DNA of 64,000 nucleotides, from NCBI GenBank assembly GCA_963807385.1, contig CAWEBQ010000003.1, positions 372,001 through 436,000 of the forward strand, given 5' to 3'. Positions 23,843-33,149 of the stretch are shown in pieces (position 1 is the stretch's first letter; each line of letters starts with the position of its first letter). The translations under genes were made by a program, and so were the position numbers. The notes under the pieces are model-generated. The model was not told where the DNA came from. It ran no database searches and saw only the letters and a list, made by a program, of their open reading frames with translations. Origin of the DNA: JBDTSW01 sp963807385 (GTDB lineage: Bacteria; Actinomycetota; Thermoleophilia; Solirubrobacterales; 70-9).

Positions 23843-25972
23843 TCAGGACGTGTGACCGAAGCGCACGTCCGGCAGCACCCTGCCGAGGCTCCTCGGCAGG
23901 GCCCAGGCCCACCTGCCCGCCAGCCGCATCAACACGGGCAGCAGCAGCAACCGGACGAGCGCCGCGTCGAGCAGCACCGCGATCCCCAGGATCACGCCCA
24001 TCTCCTTGGGCGGCAGCGGCCCTGACAGCGCGAAGGTGAAGAAGACCGCGACCATCACCGCCGCGGCCGCGAACACCACCCGCCCGGAGTGCGCGACGCT
24101 TCCGATCATCGCCTCGCGCGGATCTTGGGTCCTGTCCCAGTGCTCCTTGGCGCTAGAGAGCAGAAACACCGTGTAGTCCATCGAGATCGCGAACACCATC
24201 GCGAAGAAGAAGACCGGGGCCCACGCGTCGAGGAACCCCTGCGACTCGAACCCGAGCACGCCCGAGAGATGACCGTCCTGGAAGATCAGCGTCGCCAGGC
24301 CGAAGGCCGCGGCCACCGCGAGCAGGCTCGTCAGCACCCCCAGCGCCGCGATCAGCGGCGCCTGCAGCGCGACCAGCAGTAACAGGAAGCCGAGCACCAG
24401 CACCACCCCGATCACGAGCGGCGTTCGCTCGCCCAACTGCTGCTCGAGGTCGTAGTTCTCGGCGGCAGCGCCGCCGAGAAGCACCCCGGGCGGTAGGTCC
24501 GAGCGCAGTCGGTCGATCGCCTCTCCGGTAGCGGGCTCGTTCGGCCCGCTTGCCGGAATCGCCTGGACCATCGCGAAGCCGCCACCTTCGACCGCCGGCT
24601 GCACCGCCGCTATGCCGGGGTCTGAGGAGGCGACCGCGCTTACGGTCTCGACCTCATCCGCCGGGCCCACGAGCTGGAGGGCGCCGGGCGCCCCCTCGCC
24701 GAACGAAGCCTCGATCTGCTCGTAGCCGACCCGCGCGGGATCGCCCTCGGGCACGACCGCGATCGACGGCATGCCCGTCTCGAGCTTCATGATCGGCAGG
24801 GCGAGCAGCACCAGGATCGCGACGGCCGGGACCCCGTAAAGCAACGGTCGCCGCCAGAGCCGCTCACCCCATCTGGCAAAGCGGGGAGACCTGTGCTCGC
24901 CGGAGTGCACCCAGGGCAGACTGAGCCCGTCAACCCTGGGCCCGAGCTTCGCCAGCGTCGCCGGCAGGAGCGTCAGCGAGGCCGCTAGCACGAAGATCAC
25001 GCTGAGCATGATCCCCAACGCCATCGAGCGAAATGCCGGGCTCGGCACGAGCATCACCGCCGTGAGCGAGATCAGCACGGTCATGCCACTGAACAGCACC
25101 GCCTTCCCAGCGGTGTCCATGGTCACCGCCGTCGCCTCGACCGCGCCCATCTTCGAGCCGACGAAGGCTGCGCGGAAGCGATAGACGATGAAGAGGGCGT
25201 AGTCGATCCCGAGCGCGAGCGCGAACATCAAGGCGAAGTTCATCGCCCAGATCGAGATATCGAAGAACTGCGCCCCCAAGAACAGCGATCCGGCGGCGGC
25301 CACCAGACCCAGGATGGTCAGCATCAGGGGCAGGCCGGCGGCGACCAGCGAGCCAAACGCGATCACCAGGATCGTGAGCGTGACCGGCCAGGAGATCACC
25401 TCGGACTTGAGCATCGCCTCCTTGTTCGCCTCGTTGAAGTCCGACCACATGCCGGAGGCCCCCGTGAGGCTCACCGTGGTGCCGTCGGCGCCGAGCTCGC
25501 CCAGCGGGCCCTTGAGGTCGTCGGCGGCGCGCACCATGTCGTCGGTGGCGGCCGCGGCCGCGCCCTGCACGACCACTGTGTGGCCGTCCTCGGAGACGGC
25601 ACCGGCCTCGCTGGGGGAGATCACGCGGGCCACGCGCTCGTCGGCGGCCAGCTTCTCCTCGACCGCGTTGACCGTCGTCGCGAATGGCCTGTCGGCGGCG
25701 CTCAGCTCGTCCGAGTGGACGACGACCTGGAGCGCACCGGCGGACAGGCCCCCGAGCTCCTCGTCGAGGAGCTCTCGGGCCTGCACCGACTCCGAGCCGC
25801 TCGCCTCCCAGCCGGCGCCGGAGAGGGCGTGCTCGGCCCTCGGGGCGAACGCGCCGAGACCCACGACGAGGACGATCCAGGCGATCAGCACGCTGCGAAA
25901 GTGCGTTGCCATCCAAGCGCCGAGGCGCCCGATCGGCCCCACCCCGAGCCCACCGTCACCGGCGCGAGTCAC
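23843..25972 (-). CDS. MMPL-family RND transporter
   Basis: A 709-residue membrane protein. GTG 25972 overlaps the ArsR stop (GTGA) and sets the start. One N-terminal helix (RSVLIAWIVLVVGLGAFAP) is followed by a periplasmic-type domain. The first helical bundle includes MNFALMFALALGIDYALFIVYRFR (an MMPL motif with conserved D-Y pair). A second loop and a second bundle follow, with FFAMVFAISMDYTVFLLSSAKEHWD, the homologous GxxxDY site. MMPL proteins export lipids or drugs using proton flux. The upstream ArsR gene suggests inducible expression. Confidence 0.92.
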   Translation of the reverse strand: MTRAGDGGLGVGPIGRLGAWMATHFRSVLIAWIVLVVGLGAFAPRAEHALSGAGWEASGSESVQARELLDEELGGLSAGALQVVVHSDELSAADRPFATTVNAVEEKLAADERVARVISPSEAGAVSEDGHTVVVQGAAAAATDDMVRAADDLKGPLGELGADGTTVSLTGASGMWSDFNEANKEAMLKSEVISWPVTLTILVIAFGSLVAAGLPLMLTILGLVAAAGSLFLGAQFFDISIWAMNFALMFALALGIDYALFIVYRFRAAFVGSKMGAVEATAVTMDTAGKAVLFSGMTVLISLTAVMLVPSPAFRSMALGIMLSVIFVLAASLTLLPATLAKLGPRVDGLSLPWVHSGEHRSPRFARWGERLWRRPLLYGVPAVAILVLLALPIMKLETGMPSIAVVPEGDPARVGYEQIEASFGEGAPGALQLVGPADEVETVSAVASSDPGIAAVQPAVEGGGFAMVQAIPASGPNEPATGEAIDRLRSDLPPGVLLGGAAAENYDLEQQLGERTPLVIGVVLVLGFLLLLVALQAPLIAALGVLTSLLAVAAAFGLATLIFQDGHLSGVLGFESQGFLDAWAPVFFFAMVFAISMDYTVFLLSSAKEHWDRTQDPREAMIGSVAHSGRVVFAAAAVMVAVFFTFALSGPLPPKEMGVILGIAVLLDAALVRLLLLPVLMRLAGRWAWALPRSLGRVLPDVRFGHTS

Positions 25973-26310
25973 GAGACCTCCGCGAGCGCGGTTGACAGCT
26001 CTCCGTAACTGCGCTCGAGGCTGCCGCACACGGCCTCACAGATCGCGAGGACGCCCTCGTCGGCAATCGAGTAGAGCACCCGGTTGCCGTCGCGGCGCCG
26101 GGCCACCACCCGGGCGCCATGCAGGGCGCCGAGGTGTTTGGAGACGTTCTGCTGGCTCGTCTCGAGCGCCTCGGCCAACTCGCCCACCGAGGCCTCGCCG
26201 CGGGAACGAAGCTGATCGAGCGCGCGTACGCGCATCGGCTCGCCGAGAAGGCGAAAGCGCTCGGCGATCAGCTCGACGACGGGATCTGGAATTGGGCTTG
26301 TAAGGGCCAT
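25969..26310 (-). CDS. ArsR-family regulator of the MMPL gene
   Basis: A 113-residue winged-helix protein: ELIAERFRLLGEPMRVRALDQLRSRGEASVGELAEALETSQQNVSKHLGALHGARVVARRRDGNRVLYSIADEGVLAICEAVCGSL. ATG 26310 is taken because AGGAC lies about 7 nt upstream; TTG 26331 would add seven residues. It is translationally coupled to the MMPL gene. The AT-rich region 26330-26372 in front has a TACGCT -10 and paired ACAACT/AGTTGT half-sites, a plausible operator. Two cysteines near the C-terminus (ICEAVCG) could sense an inducer. Confidence 0.85.
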   Translation of the reverse strand: MALTSPIPDPVVELIAERFRLLGEPMRVRALDQLRSRGEASVGELAEALETSQQNVSKHLGALHGARVVARRRDGNRVLYSIADEGVLAICEAVCGSLERSYGELSTALAEVS

Positions 26311-26470
26311 GACGAGGTCCTGGGATTGCAACTACACAACTAAACAGGAGAATAGCGTAGTAGCTGAGTTGTGACCCCCGGTGTCCCTCGGGCCGCCCGG
26401 CGCTCGAAGGCGGGAGCGCCCATCTCGACCTGAACCCAACCGCGCGGCGGCGGCAGCGCGGATGCTGCCG

Positions 26471-26919
26471 CTAGTCCGGGACGGGCGCGCCGATCGCCAC
26501 CGCAATGTCGCCGATCGCCGTCCGCTCGGCGTCGCTCACCGGCGTCTCGCCCTCCTCCTTGGCTGCGGCCACCCGCTCGGCGACCGCCATCACGAGCTTG
26601 CGGTAGCCGTCTACCTCCTCCGGCGTCGCCTTCGCCTGGAGGGTCGAGATCACCGAGCGCAGGTGCGCGAGCGAGTGCTCCTTCATCTCCTCCAGCGACG
26701 CGTGCTTGGAGCGGTCCACCTCGGGCCTCGTGGCCAGGATCTCGTCGATCAGCTCCGTGCCCCCGTGCTGCTTCGACGCCTCGGCGTAGGCCTTGGCGAC
26801 CGAGAAGGCCTCGCGGATGGTCCCCCCCGCTCCGCCGCCGAGACGACCATGCCGGCGGCAGGAGGCCCCTCGAGGGCCTGATCCCATTCCTCTTCCGTGA
26901 AGTCCGCCTTCGTCGTCAT
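26471..26919 (-). pseudogene. conserved hypothetical protein, frameshifted at a G7 tract
   Basis: The start MTTKADFTEEEWDQALEGPPAAGMVVSAAE reads from ATG 26919 (AAGGGA upstream). The continuation (GGTIREAFSVAKAYAEASKQHGGTELIDEILATRPEVDRSKH..., to VAIGAPVPD) is in the next frame. The junction is a run of seven G on the coding strand (about 26822-26828); eight or five would restore the frame. The protein is an all-helical, acidic, soluble family known from soil actinobacteria, function unknown. The break may be a sequencing error, a slippage site or a real mutation. Confidence 0.72.
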
Positions 26920-26974
26920 CGCCATCCCTTCGGTAGTTCGCGGGCGCAGTATCCACGACATACTCCCCGCGCGG

Positions 26975-28024
26975 ATGCCACCCGACGCCGACTCACGCAG
27001 CCACGCCGCCGAGGGAACCCCCGTCGAGCTGCCCGGGACCGGCGCCGGGCCGCTAGGCCGGATCAGCCAGCGGGTGCTCTTCGCGCTGGGGCTGATCGTG
27101 TTCGTCGCGCTCGTCACCTACATCGGGCGCGATGGCTATTACGACCCGGAGGACCCCACGATCACCCTGCTCGATGCCTTCTACTACTCGACGGTGAGCA
27201 TCACGACCACGGGGTACGGCGACATCCGCCCCGTGACCGAGGACGCCCGACTGGCCACCACGCTGCTGGTGACCCCGGCCCGCGTCCTCTTTTTGATCAT
27301 CCTCGTGGGCACGACCTTGGAGATACTTGCGGAGCGCACGCGCTACGCCTACCGCCTGCGGCGCTGGAGGAGAAACTTGAAAGACCACACGATCGTCTGC
27401 GGATACGGAACGAAGGGCCGCAGCGCCATCCGCACGCTGCTAGCCCAGGGCTCCGACCCATCGACCATCGCGGTGATCGAGGACAGCGCGGCTGCGCGAG
27501 CCGAGGCCACGGCCAACGGCCTCGCCGTCGTCGTCGGGAGCGCCTCCGAGAAGCACGTGCTCGAGGCTGCCGACATCCGCGAGGCGAACTCCGTGATCGT
27601 CGCGGTCGATCGCGACGACGCGGCGGTGCTGGTCACCCTCACCGCGCGGGAGATGGCCCCGAACGCGAAGATCGTTGCGGCGGTCCGCGAGGAGGAGAAC
27701 GTGCACCTGCTGCACCAAAGCGGCGCCGACTCGGTCATTACCTCCTCCGACGCGGCCGGTCGCCTGCTCGGGATCGCAACCCACACCCCGGCAGCGGTTG
27801 AGGTCATCGAGGATCTCCTTTCACTGGGGGAGGGCCTGGACATCGTCCAGCGCCAGGTCGGCACGGGGGAGGCCGGGCCGCTGGCGGCGCTGGAGACCGA
27901 GGGCCCCCTGCTCGCGGTGGTCCGCGACGGCGAGTTGATCCGCTTCGACGACGCGCGGACCGCCGAGGTGCGGGCCGGCGACTCGGTCGTCTCCGTGCGC
28001 AGCCACGGCGCAAGCTCGGGCTAG
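26975..28024 (+). CDS. two-TM potassium channel with RCK (TrkA-N/TrkA-C) domain
   Basis: A 349-residue protein. TM1 is about 33-52 (VLFALGLIVFVALVTYIG), the pore loop has the filter TTTGYGD at 77-83, and TM2 is about 95-115. From 130 follows a RCK domain with Rossmann motif IVCGYGTKGRSAIRTL and the sequence NSVIVAVDRDDAAVLVTLTAREM, then a TrkA-C domain (about 265-349). This is the MthK-type architecture: ligand-gated K+ flux. The -10 CATACT lies about 10 nt before ATG 26975, with no SD. Confidence 0.92.
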   Translation: MPPDADSRSHAAEGTPVELPGTGAGPLGRISQRVLFALGLIVFVALVTYIGRDGYYDPEDPTITLLDAFYYSTVSITTTGYGDIRPVTEDARLATTLLVTPARVLFLIILVGTTLEILAERTRYAYRLRRWRRNLKDHTIVCGYGTKGRSAIRTLLAQGSDPSTIAVIEDSAAARAEATANGLAVVVGSASEKHVLEAADIREANSVIVAVDRDDAAVLVTLTAREMAPNAKIVAAVREEENVHLLHQSGADSVITSSDAAGRLLGIATHTPAAVEVIEDLLSLGEGLDIVQRQVGTGEAGPLAALETEGPLLAVVRDGELIRFDDARTAEVRAGDSVVSVRSHGASSG

Positions 28025-28086
28025 CCGCCGGGCGGCCCCTCCGTAGAGTGCGAGTGGCCGCAGAGAGAGCAATCGAGGAGGACGAG

Positions 28087-28518
28087 ATGGCGAACGAGAG
28101 CAGTGCAACCACGGTCTGGGCCGGAGGCCTTGAGGAAGGGCGCGGCGAGACCACCAGCGCCAGCGGGACGCTTCGGAGCGTGGAGGTCACCTGGCCGGCG
28201 CGAGTTGAGCGGACGAAGGGAACGACCAGCCCCGAGGAGCTCCTAGCCGCCGCGCACGCGGCGTGTTACTGCATGGGCCTCTCGCACGAGCTGGGCGGCG
28301 CCGGACACAGCCCCTCCCGGCTGGAGACGACGGCAGTCGTCGCCTTCGTGCCCGGGGAGGGCGTGAAGTCCTCGCATATCACGGTGATCGGCTCGGTTGA
28401 AGGCGTCGATCAGGCCGGCTTCGAGGCTGCGGCGCAGGCGGCCGGCGAGGGCTGCCCGATCTCGGGCGCGCTGAAGGGGAACGTGGAGATCAGCGTCGAC
28501 GCGACGCTGGAGGCCTAG
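28087..28518 (+). CDS. OsmC/Ohr-family peroxidase-like protein
   Basis: A 143-residue protein: WAGGLEEGRGETTSASGTLRSVEVTWPARVERTKGTTSPEELLAAAHAACYCMGLSHELGGAGHSPSRLE, with the first redox cysteine in HAACYCMGLS and the second in GEGCPISGAL. OsmC proteins reduce organic hydroperoxides with these two cysteines. GAGGAGGAC lies 6 nt before ATG 28087 and a TAGAGT -10 about 40 bp upstream. Its last 4 bp overlap the stop of the convergent lipoprotein gene. Confidence 0.9.
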   Translation: MANESSATTVWAGGLEEGRGETTSASGTLRSVEVTWPARVERTKGTTSPEELLAAAHAACYCMGLSHELGGAGHSPSRLETTAVVAFVPGEGVKSSHITVIGSVEGVDQAGFEAAAQAAGEGCPISGALKGNVEISVDATLEA

Positions 28519-29126
28519 CCGGAGTAGTTGGCCTCGACGCGCGCGAGCGCGTCGAGTACGACTTCCTGCGATGCCGGGTCGGCGGCGATCCCCAGCTCCA
28601 CGGTGAGCCCGGCGTCGCCGATCAACACTCCGCCGCGGGTGTCACCCGCCCACGCCTCGTCGCCGATCCCACTCGGCTCGTCGTAGGACTCGTCGTCCTC
28701 AGAGAGGGTGCGGCTGTTGTGGTACCAGGCCTCGTCCCCGGCCGAGACGGCCACGGTAAAGGCGGTGTCGTTGGGCGCTGCGAGGTCGACGGAGCCACCC
28801 AGCTCCCAGAAGCACTGCCCCGGCTGGCCGGACTCGGGATCGGCCTTGGACCTCTGATCTCCGTTGACGGGCTCGCCCATGAGCGCCTTGACGTCGGCCT
28901 CGGTGAGCAGGGTGCACGGGTCCACCTTGAATCCCGCCGAGTCGGGATTGCCGGCCGCAAAGCCGACGTCCTCGGCCTGTTCGCTCGCGTCCTCGGTGGC
29001 CGCCGAAACCTCCTCGGCGGCCTCGCCGGACTCCCCCTCATCGTCGCCGCAGGCGACCAGCGAAAGCGCGGCGATCGCCGTGAAGAGCATCAGCAGCGTC
29101 CGCAGGTGCCTTCCCCCGAGTCCCAT
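28515..29126 (-). CDS. DUF3558-like lipoprotein
   Basis: A 203-residue lipoprotein: signal LLMLFTAIAALSLVAC with lipobox LVAC, then an acidic linker (GDDEGESGEAAEEVSAATEDASEQ) and a domain with KVDPCTLLTEADVKALMGEPV and QPGQCFWELGG, whose cysteine pair is typical of DUF3558-type proteins. ATG 29126 is 8 nt after TATGGT (29135-29140), a leaderless start. Function unknown. It diverges from the LtrA gene. Confidence 0.8.
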   Translation of the reverse strand: MGLGGRHLRTLLMLFTAIAALSLVACGDDEGESGEAAEEVSAATEDASEQAEDVGFAAGNPDSAGFKVDPCTLLTEADVKALMGEPVNGDQRSKADPESGQPGQCFWELGGSVDLAAPNDTAFTVAVSAGDEAWYHNSRTLSEDDESYDEPSGIGDEAWAGDTRGGVLIGDAGLTVELGIAADPASQEVVLDALARVEANYSG

Positions 29127-29174
29127 CGCGGCCGACCATAACACCCCGGGAACCCCCCTGCCACAATCGGGCCG

Positions 29175-30377
29175 GTGAGCGCCGATACCCCCTCGCGAGC
29201 CCCCCGCCTGCGGGCGGTGATGCGCGAGGAGGAGCGGGTCACGCCGCTCGAGCTCTTCTTCGATCTCGTCTTCGTCCTGGCGATCACGCAGTGCACCGCG
29301 CTGATGGCCGAGGACCCCTCCTGGGAGGGCATCGCCCGGGGTCTCCTGGTGCTGGGGTTGATGTGGTGGGCCTGGGTTGGCTACTCGTGGCTCACCAGCG
29401 TCCTCCAACCCGACGAGGGCGGTGTCCGGCTGGTCATGTTCGCGGCGATGGCCGGCCTCCTCGTCGTCTCTCTCTGCGTGCCCGGCTCCTTCGGTGACCA
29501 GGCGACGCTCTTCGCCTGCGCCTACGCGATCGTGCGCTTCGCCCAGATCGGCCTCTTCCTGATCGCCAGCCGCGACGAGCCCGAGCTGCGCCGCTCCATA
29601 TGGGGCCTGGGCGCGGGGACGGCGATCGGCGCGACCCTGCTGATCGTCGGGTCGTTCTTCGACCCGGAGCCGCAGTTCGCGATCTGGACGCTGGCGCTCG
29701 TGCTGGACGTCGGCGAGCCGTACTTCTTCGGGTCCGAGGGCTGGAAGCTGAAGCCCAGACACTTCGCGGAGCGCCACGGACTGATCATCATCATCGCCCT
29801 GGGCGAGTCGATCGTCGCTATCGGAGCAGGGGCGTCAGTCGAGGTAGATGCGGGCGTGGTGGCGGCGGCCGTGATCGGGATCGTGATCGCCGCGGCGATG
29901 TGGTGGCTCTACTTCGACGTGGTTGCGCTGGTCGCCGAACGGCGGCTCTCGGAGGCGCCGGCCGGAAGGGTCCAGAACGAGATGGCCCGTGACTCCTACT
30001 CCCTCATCCACTTCGGGATGGTCGCCGGGATCATTCTCGCGGCGCTCGGGCTGAAGAAGACGATCGGCCACGTCGAGGACCCGCTCAAGCTGGAGGTCGC
30101 GGTGGCGGCGCTCGGCGGCGTCGCGCTCTACCTGCTCGCCCACGTCGCGTTCCGCTGGCGGAACGTCCACACGCTCAATCGCCGGCGCCTCGCTTGCGCC
30201 GCAGTGCTGGTCGCGCTGATCCCGGTGGCCACGGAGATCGCGTCGCTGGCCACAAGCGCGATAATCGCCGCCCTGCTCATCGCTCTCATCATCTACGAGG
30301 TGATCCGCTTCTCCGAATTCCGCGACATGGCCCGTCATCAGCCCGAGCGCAACGAGCCCCTGGGCGAGAGCGGATGA
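29175..30377 (+). CDS. ltrA: low-temperature-requirement protein A (LtrA) family
   Basis: A 400-residue polytopic membrane protein with about ten helices: EERVTPLELFFDLVFVLAITQCTALM at the N-terminus is the LtrA signature, followed by WWAWVGYSWLTSVL and the central HGLIIIIALGESIVAIGAG (conserved HG...LGES). LtrA is of unknown function; it was named for cold growth in Listeria. GTG 29175 fits the family start. Its stop overlaps the following SDR start (ATGA), so the two are coupled. Confidence 0.9.
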   Translation: MSADTPSRAPRLRAVMREEERVTPLELFFDLVFVLAITQCTALMAEDPSWEGIARGLLVLGLMWWAWVGYSWLTSVLQPDEGGVRLVMFAAMAGLLVVSLCVPGSFGDQATLFACAYAIVRFAQIGLFLIASRDEPELRRSIWGLGAGTAIGATLLIVGSFFDPEPQFAIWTLALVLDVGEPYFFGSEGWKLKPRHFAERHGLIIIIALGESIVAIGAGASVEVDAGVVAAAVIGIVIAAAMWWLYFDVVALVAERRLSEAPAGRVQNEMARDSYSLIHFGMVAGIILAALGLKKTIGHVEDPLKLEVAVAALGGVALYLLAHVAFRWRNVHTLNRRRLACAAVLVALIPVATEIASLATSAIIAALLIALIIYEVIRFSEFRDMARHQPERNEPLGESG

Positions 30378-31252
30378 CGCGCTTCCCACTGCCGGGAAAG
30401 GTCGCCCTGATCACCGGGGGCGCCCGCGGGATCGGCCTGGCCACGGCCCGCGACCTCCACAGCCGCGGCGCGTCGGTGGCGGTCCTCGATCTCGGCGCCG
30501 GCGCCGCGGACCAGGCGGCCGAGGCGATCGGCGACCGCGCGGTCGGGATCGGCGGCGACGTCACCGACGCGGCAGCCATGCGCTCGGCGGTCTCGGCGAC
30601 GGTCGAGCGCTTCGGCGCGTTGGACATCGCCGTGGCGAACGCCGGGATCGCCCCCGGGCCAGCGACGGTCAAGGCGACGCCCGAGGAGGTCTTCGAGCGG
30701 GTGCTCGACGTGAACCTGACGGGGGTGTACCGCACGGTCTCCGCCGCGCTCCCGGAGATCGCCGCGCGCGGCGGCCACCTGACGCTGATCGGCTCGATCT
30801 ACTCGTTCATGAACGGCGCGCTCGTCGCCCCCTACGCGATGAGCAAGGCCGCGGTGGAGGCGCTCGGAAGAGCACTCCGCGTGGAGCTGGCACCGCACGG
30901 AGCGAGCGCCGGCGTGGCCTATTACGGGTTCATCGCCACGGAGATGGTCCGCCAGGGGGTTGAGGAAGACCCCCTGGGAGCCGAGCTGGAGGATCAGATT
31001 CCCGGCTTCGTGCGCAAGCGCTTCACGCCCGAGCAAGCCGCGGCAGCCCTGGTGGACGGCATCGAGAAACGCTCGCCACGGGTCTTCGCGCCTCCGTTCG
31101 TGCGCGGGCTTTCCGCTCTGCGGGGAGTCCTCAACCCGGCGATCGACTGGCACCTGCGCCGCGGGCGCGGCGCTCAAGGCGTGATCCGCAAGGGAGATGT
31201 CGAGGGACGGACTTCGGGCCGCGAGACCACCCGGCCCGCGGGCAGCGAGTAG
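30374..31252 (+). CDS. SDR-family oxidoreductase
   Basis: A 292-residue SDR: TGGARGIG (about 14-21), acidic D after beta-2 (AVLDLGAG) that favours NAD+, NAGIAPG, the catalytic serine in LIGSIYSF and YAMSK (Y-x3-K). The C-terminus carries FVRKRFTPEQAAAALVDGIEKRSPRVFAPP, typical of actinobacterial SDRs. It starts at ATG 30374 within the ltrA stop. The last 40 residues are charged and low-complexity. Substrate unknown. Confidence 0.88.
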   Translation: MTRFPLPGKVALITGGARGIGLATARDLHSRGASVAVLDLGAGAADQAAEAIGDRAVGIGGDVTDAAAMRSAVSATVERFGALDIAVANAGIAPGPATVKATPEEVFERVLDVNLTGVYRTVSAALPEIAARGGHLTLIGSIYSFMNGALVAPYAMSKAAVEALGRALRVELAPHGASAGVAYYGFIATEMVRQGVEEDPLGAELEDQIPGFVRKRFTPEQAAAALVDGIEKRSPRVFAPPFVRGLSALRGVLNPAIDWHLRRGRGAQGVIRKGDVEGRTSGRETTRPAGSE

Positions 31253-31297
31253 GCAGGAACGATCGCCGTAAGGTGATCCCGCGCGCGGCTGCGCCGT

Positions 31298-31615
31298 CTA
31301 CTCGCCCCGGGGCGATCTGTAGACCGCGACGCGAACCTTGCTCTGAACGGGCAGCACTATGCCGTCGCGGTAGTCCTGGAAGACGATGTTGCCCTCCACC
31401 CGGTAGCGCTCGGGTAGCCGGTGCACGCCGACCGGATGCGGCAGGACTTCGGCGTGCAGCGCGCGGGCCTCCAGGCGCTTTTCGGCCTTCGCCTCGGAGA
31501 GCCCGAGGAGCGAGGGAACCGAGGTCCGCTTGGTCCCGTCACCGACGTAGGTGAGCGCGATCACGAGGCCCGCGATCGCGAGCAGCGCCTCGATCTTGTG
31601 CTCGACCCCCTTCAC
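31298..31615 (-). CDS. membrane-anchored single PASTA-domain protein
   Basis: A 105-residue protein: GTG 31615, short cytoplasmic start, a hydrophobic helix (IEALLAIAGLVIALTYVG, 8-25), then one PASTA-like unit: TSVPSLLGLSEAKAEKRLEARALHAEVL...GNIVFQDYRDGIVLPVQSKVRVAVYRSP. PASTA domains bind peptidoglycan fragments or beta-lactams when attached to kinases or PBPs; here the domain stands alone. A TAGCAT -10 is about 11 nt before the start. Role unknown. Confidence 0.75.
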   Translation of the reverse strand: MKGVEHKIEALLAIAGLVIALTYVGDGTKRTSVPSLLGLSEAKAEKRLEARALHAEVLPHPVGVHRLPERYRVEGNIVFQDYRDGIVLPVQSKVRVAVYRSPRGE

Positions 31616-31674
31616 GACGGCGCACGATGCTAGTGGCCGCCGGACATGGGCGGCCCGGCCGCGCCCTCAGCGAA

Positions 31675-32568
31675 TCAGAGGTTCGCCGCGCAGTAGGCCT
31701 CGCGCGTCGCCCGATAGTCGGGCATCTGGGGCGTGGCGATGAGCTGCGCCGTCGCCGCCGCGTAATCCTCGATCCGCTGCGCGACCTGACCGCGCTCGGC
31801 CGCCGTCTTGGCGTTGGCGAGCTGCTCCGCGTGGCGCCACACCGCCTCGCGCCAGCCGCGCACCACCTCGAGCCCGACGACGTCATCCACGATCACCTGG
31901 CTCGGGTTGCTGAGATCCAGCGACGGGTCGAAGCGGTCGCGAACGGCCTTCACCACCGGGGCATAGGCCTCGGTGAGGACCGCGTTTACGGCGTCGTGGT
32001 CCGGCTTGCGGCTCACCCCCTTGCGAGTCCGCACGCCGAGCGCCGCGATCACGAACGGCATGTCGTTCTGCACATGCGCGTTGATCCCGAGAAGCATGTC
32101 CTGCGCCCCGAACACGCTGCCGGACTCTGCCGTCTCCAGCGCGATCCGCCAGGCCTCCGGCACCGGGTCGCCCCGGTCCCAGGCGCGCAGGACCCGAAAG
32201 TAGAAGTTCGCAAAGAGGGCGTCCTCGACGAACAGGTACTCGCGGTAGCGAACCATGTGCGGGTCGTCGATGATCATCCCTCGGAAGGTGCGGGTAAGCG
32301 TCATGTAGGTGGTCGCGAAGACGCCCCGGTGATCGCAGCCGAAGCGGTCACGGGCGGCCTTGAGCCGTCGCAGGGCTTTGTTGACGCAGTTCAGGCGAGG
32401 GGTCCGGCAGTGGGCGACGCCCTCCGGTCGCTGCTGGCTGGGGCTCGCGACCGGGGGCAGAAGATCGCTCCACGGGATGCCCGGGTATTGCACCTGGGCG
32501 GAGGCCGGCGCGGGCGCCGCGGCGAGCGCGGCGGCCGCGGCCAGGGTGAGGGCGATCCCCTTCAACAC
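31675..32568 (-). CDS. secreted DUF5995-type protein
   Basis: A 297-residue protein with a signal peptide (MLKGIALTLAAAAALAAAPAPASA-Q). The mature domain contains RPEGVAHCRTPRLNCVNKALRRLKAARDRFGCDHRGVFATTYMTLTR, RYREYLFVEDALFANFYFRVLRAWDRGDPVPEAWRIAL, and LLGINAHVQNDMPFVIAALGV (GINAHxxxDLP-like), which match DUF5995. Family members are helical, function unknown, and the conserved N-A-H-x-x-N-D could bind metal. GTG 32568 is 7 nt after TAGCAT (32576-32581), a leaderless start. Confidence 0.85.
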   Translation of the reverse strand: MLKGIALTLAAAAALAAAPAPASAQVQYPGIPWSDLLPPVASPSQQRPEGVAHCRTPRLNCVNKALRRLKAARDRFGCDHRGVFATTYMTLTRTFRGMIIDDPHMVRYREYLFVEDALFANFYFRVLRAWDRGDPVPEAWRIALETAESGSVFGAQDMLLGINAHVQNDMPFVIAALGVRTRKGVSRKPDHDAVNAVLTEAYAPVVKAVRDRFDPSLDLSNPSQVIVDDVVGLEVVRGWREAVWRHAEQLANAKTAAERGQVAQRIEDYAAATAQLIATPQMPDYRATREAYCAANL

Positions 32569-32578
32569 CCCCAGGATG

Positions 32579-33097
32579 CTACGTCGGCGAGGGTTCCTCT
32601 GCGCCGGTAACGGCTTCGAGCACGATCACCGGGATCATGCGGCCACCCGCTCGCTCCGCGTAGTCGTCGTAGCCCGAGTAGTGATCGTTCGCCTCCGCCC
32701 AGAGCTTGTCGCGCTCGGCGCCCTCGGCCTCGCGGGCCTCGTAACGGCCGCGCGGCCCGCCCCGCGGCAGGAATCCCACGTTCGGGTGCGCCTTGACGTT
32801 GTAGTACCAGGCCGGGTTCCTGGGCTTGCCGGTCTGCGAGGCGACCAGCACGACCCGCCCGCCGCTGCGGTGGTAGAGCAACGGGGTCCTGCGTGGCTGA
32901 CCCGACTTCGCCCCCGTCGAATAGAGGAGCCCGACCGACTGCCCGAACAGCAGACCGACCCGCCCATTCGTGCGCTCGAGCAGGCGCTGGTCGAGGGGGT
33001 TCGCGATGTTGAGCGCCACCCAGCCACCGAAGCGCGACTTCGCGAACGCCTCCTGCGGTCGTTCCCACCACTTGAGCTCTCGCCTGCGCGCCGTCAC
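32579..33097 (-). CDS. deazaflavin (F420)-dependent nitroreductase family protein
   Basis: A 172-residue protein of the Ddn/PNPOx-like split-barrel family: NPLDQRLLERTNGRVGLLFGQSVGLLYSTGAKSGQPRRTPLLYHRSGGRVVLVASQTGKPRNPAWYYNVKAHPNVGF. GAKSGQPR-T-PL and the NP-WYYN segment bind F420 and substrate in this family. GTG 33097 is 8 nt after TAGGTT (33106-33111), so it is leaderless. Members reduce nitro-compounds, quinones or fatty acids with F420H2. Confidence 0.88.
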   Translation of the reverse strand: MTARRRELKWWERPQEAFAKSRFGGWVALNIANPLDQRLLERTNGRVGLLFGQSVGLLYSTGAKSGQPRRTPLLYHRSGGRVVLVASQTGKPRNPAWYYNVKAHPNVGFLPRGGPRGRYEAREAEGAERDKLWAEANDHYSGYDDYAERAGGRMIPVIVLEAVTGAEEPSPT

Positions 33098-33149
33098 TAC
33101 CGGTGAACCTACCTCAAGGACGCCGGCCCGCAGCCGATATAAGGGGGGC

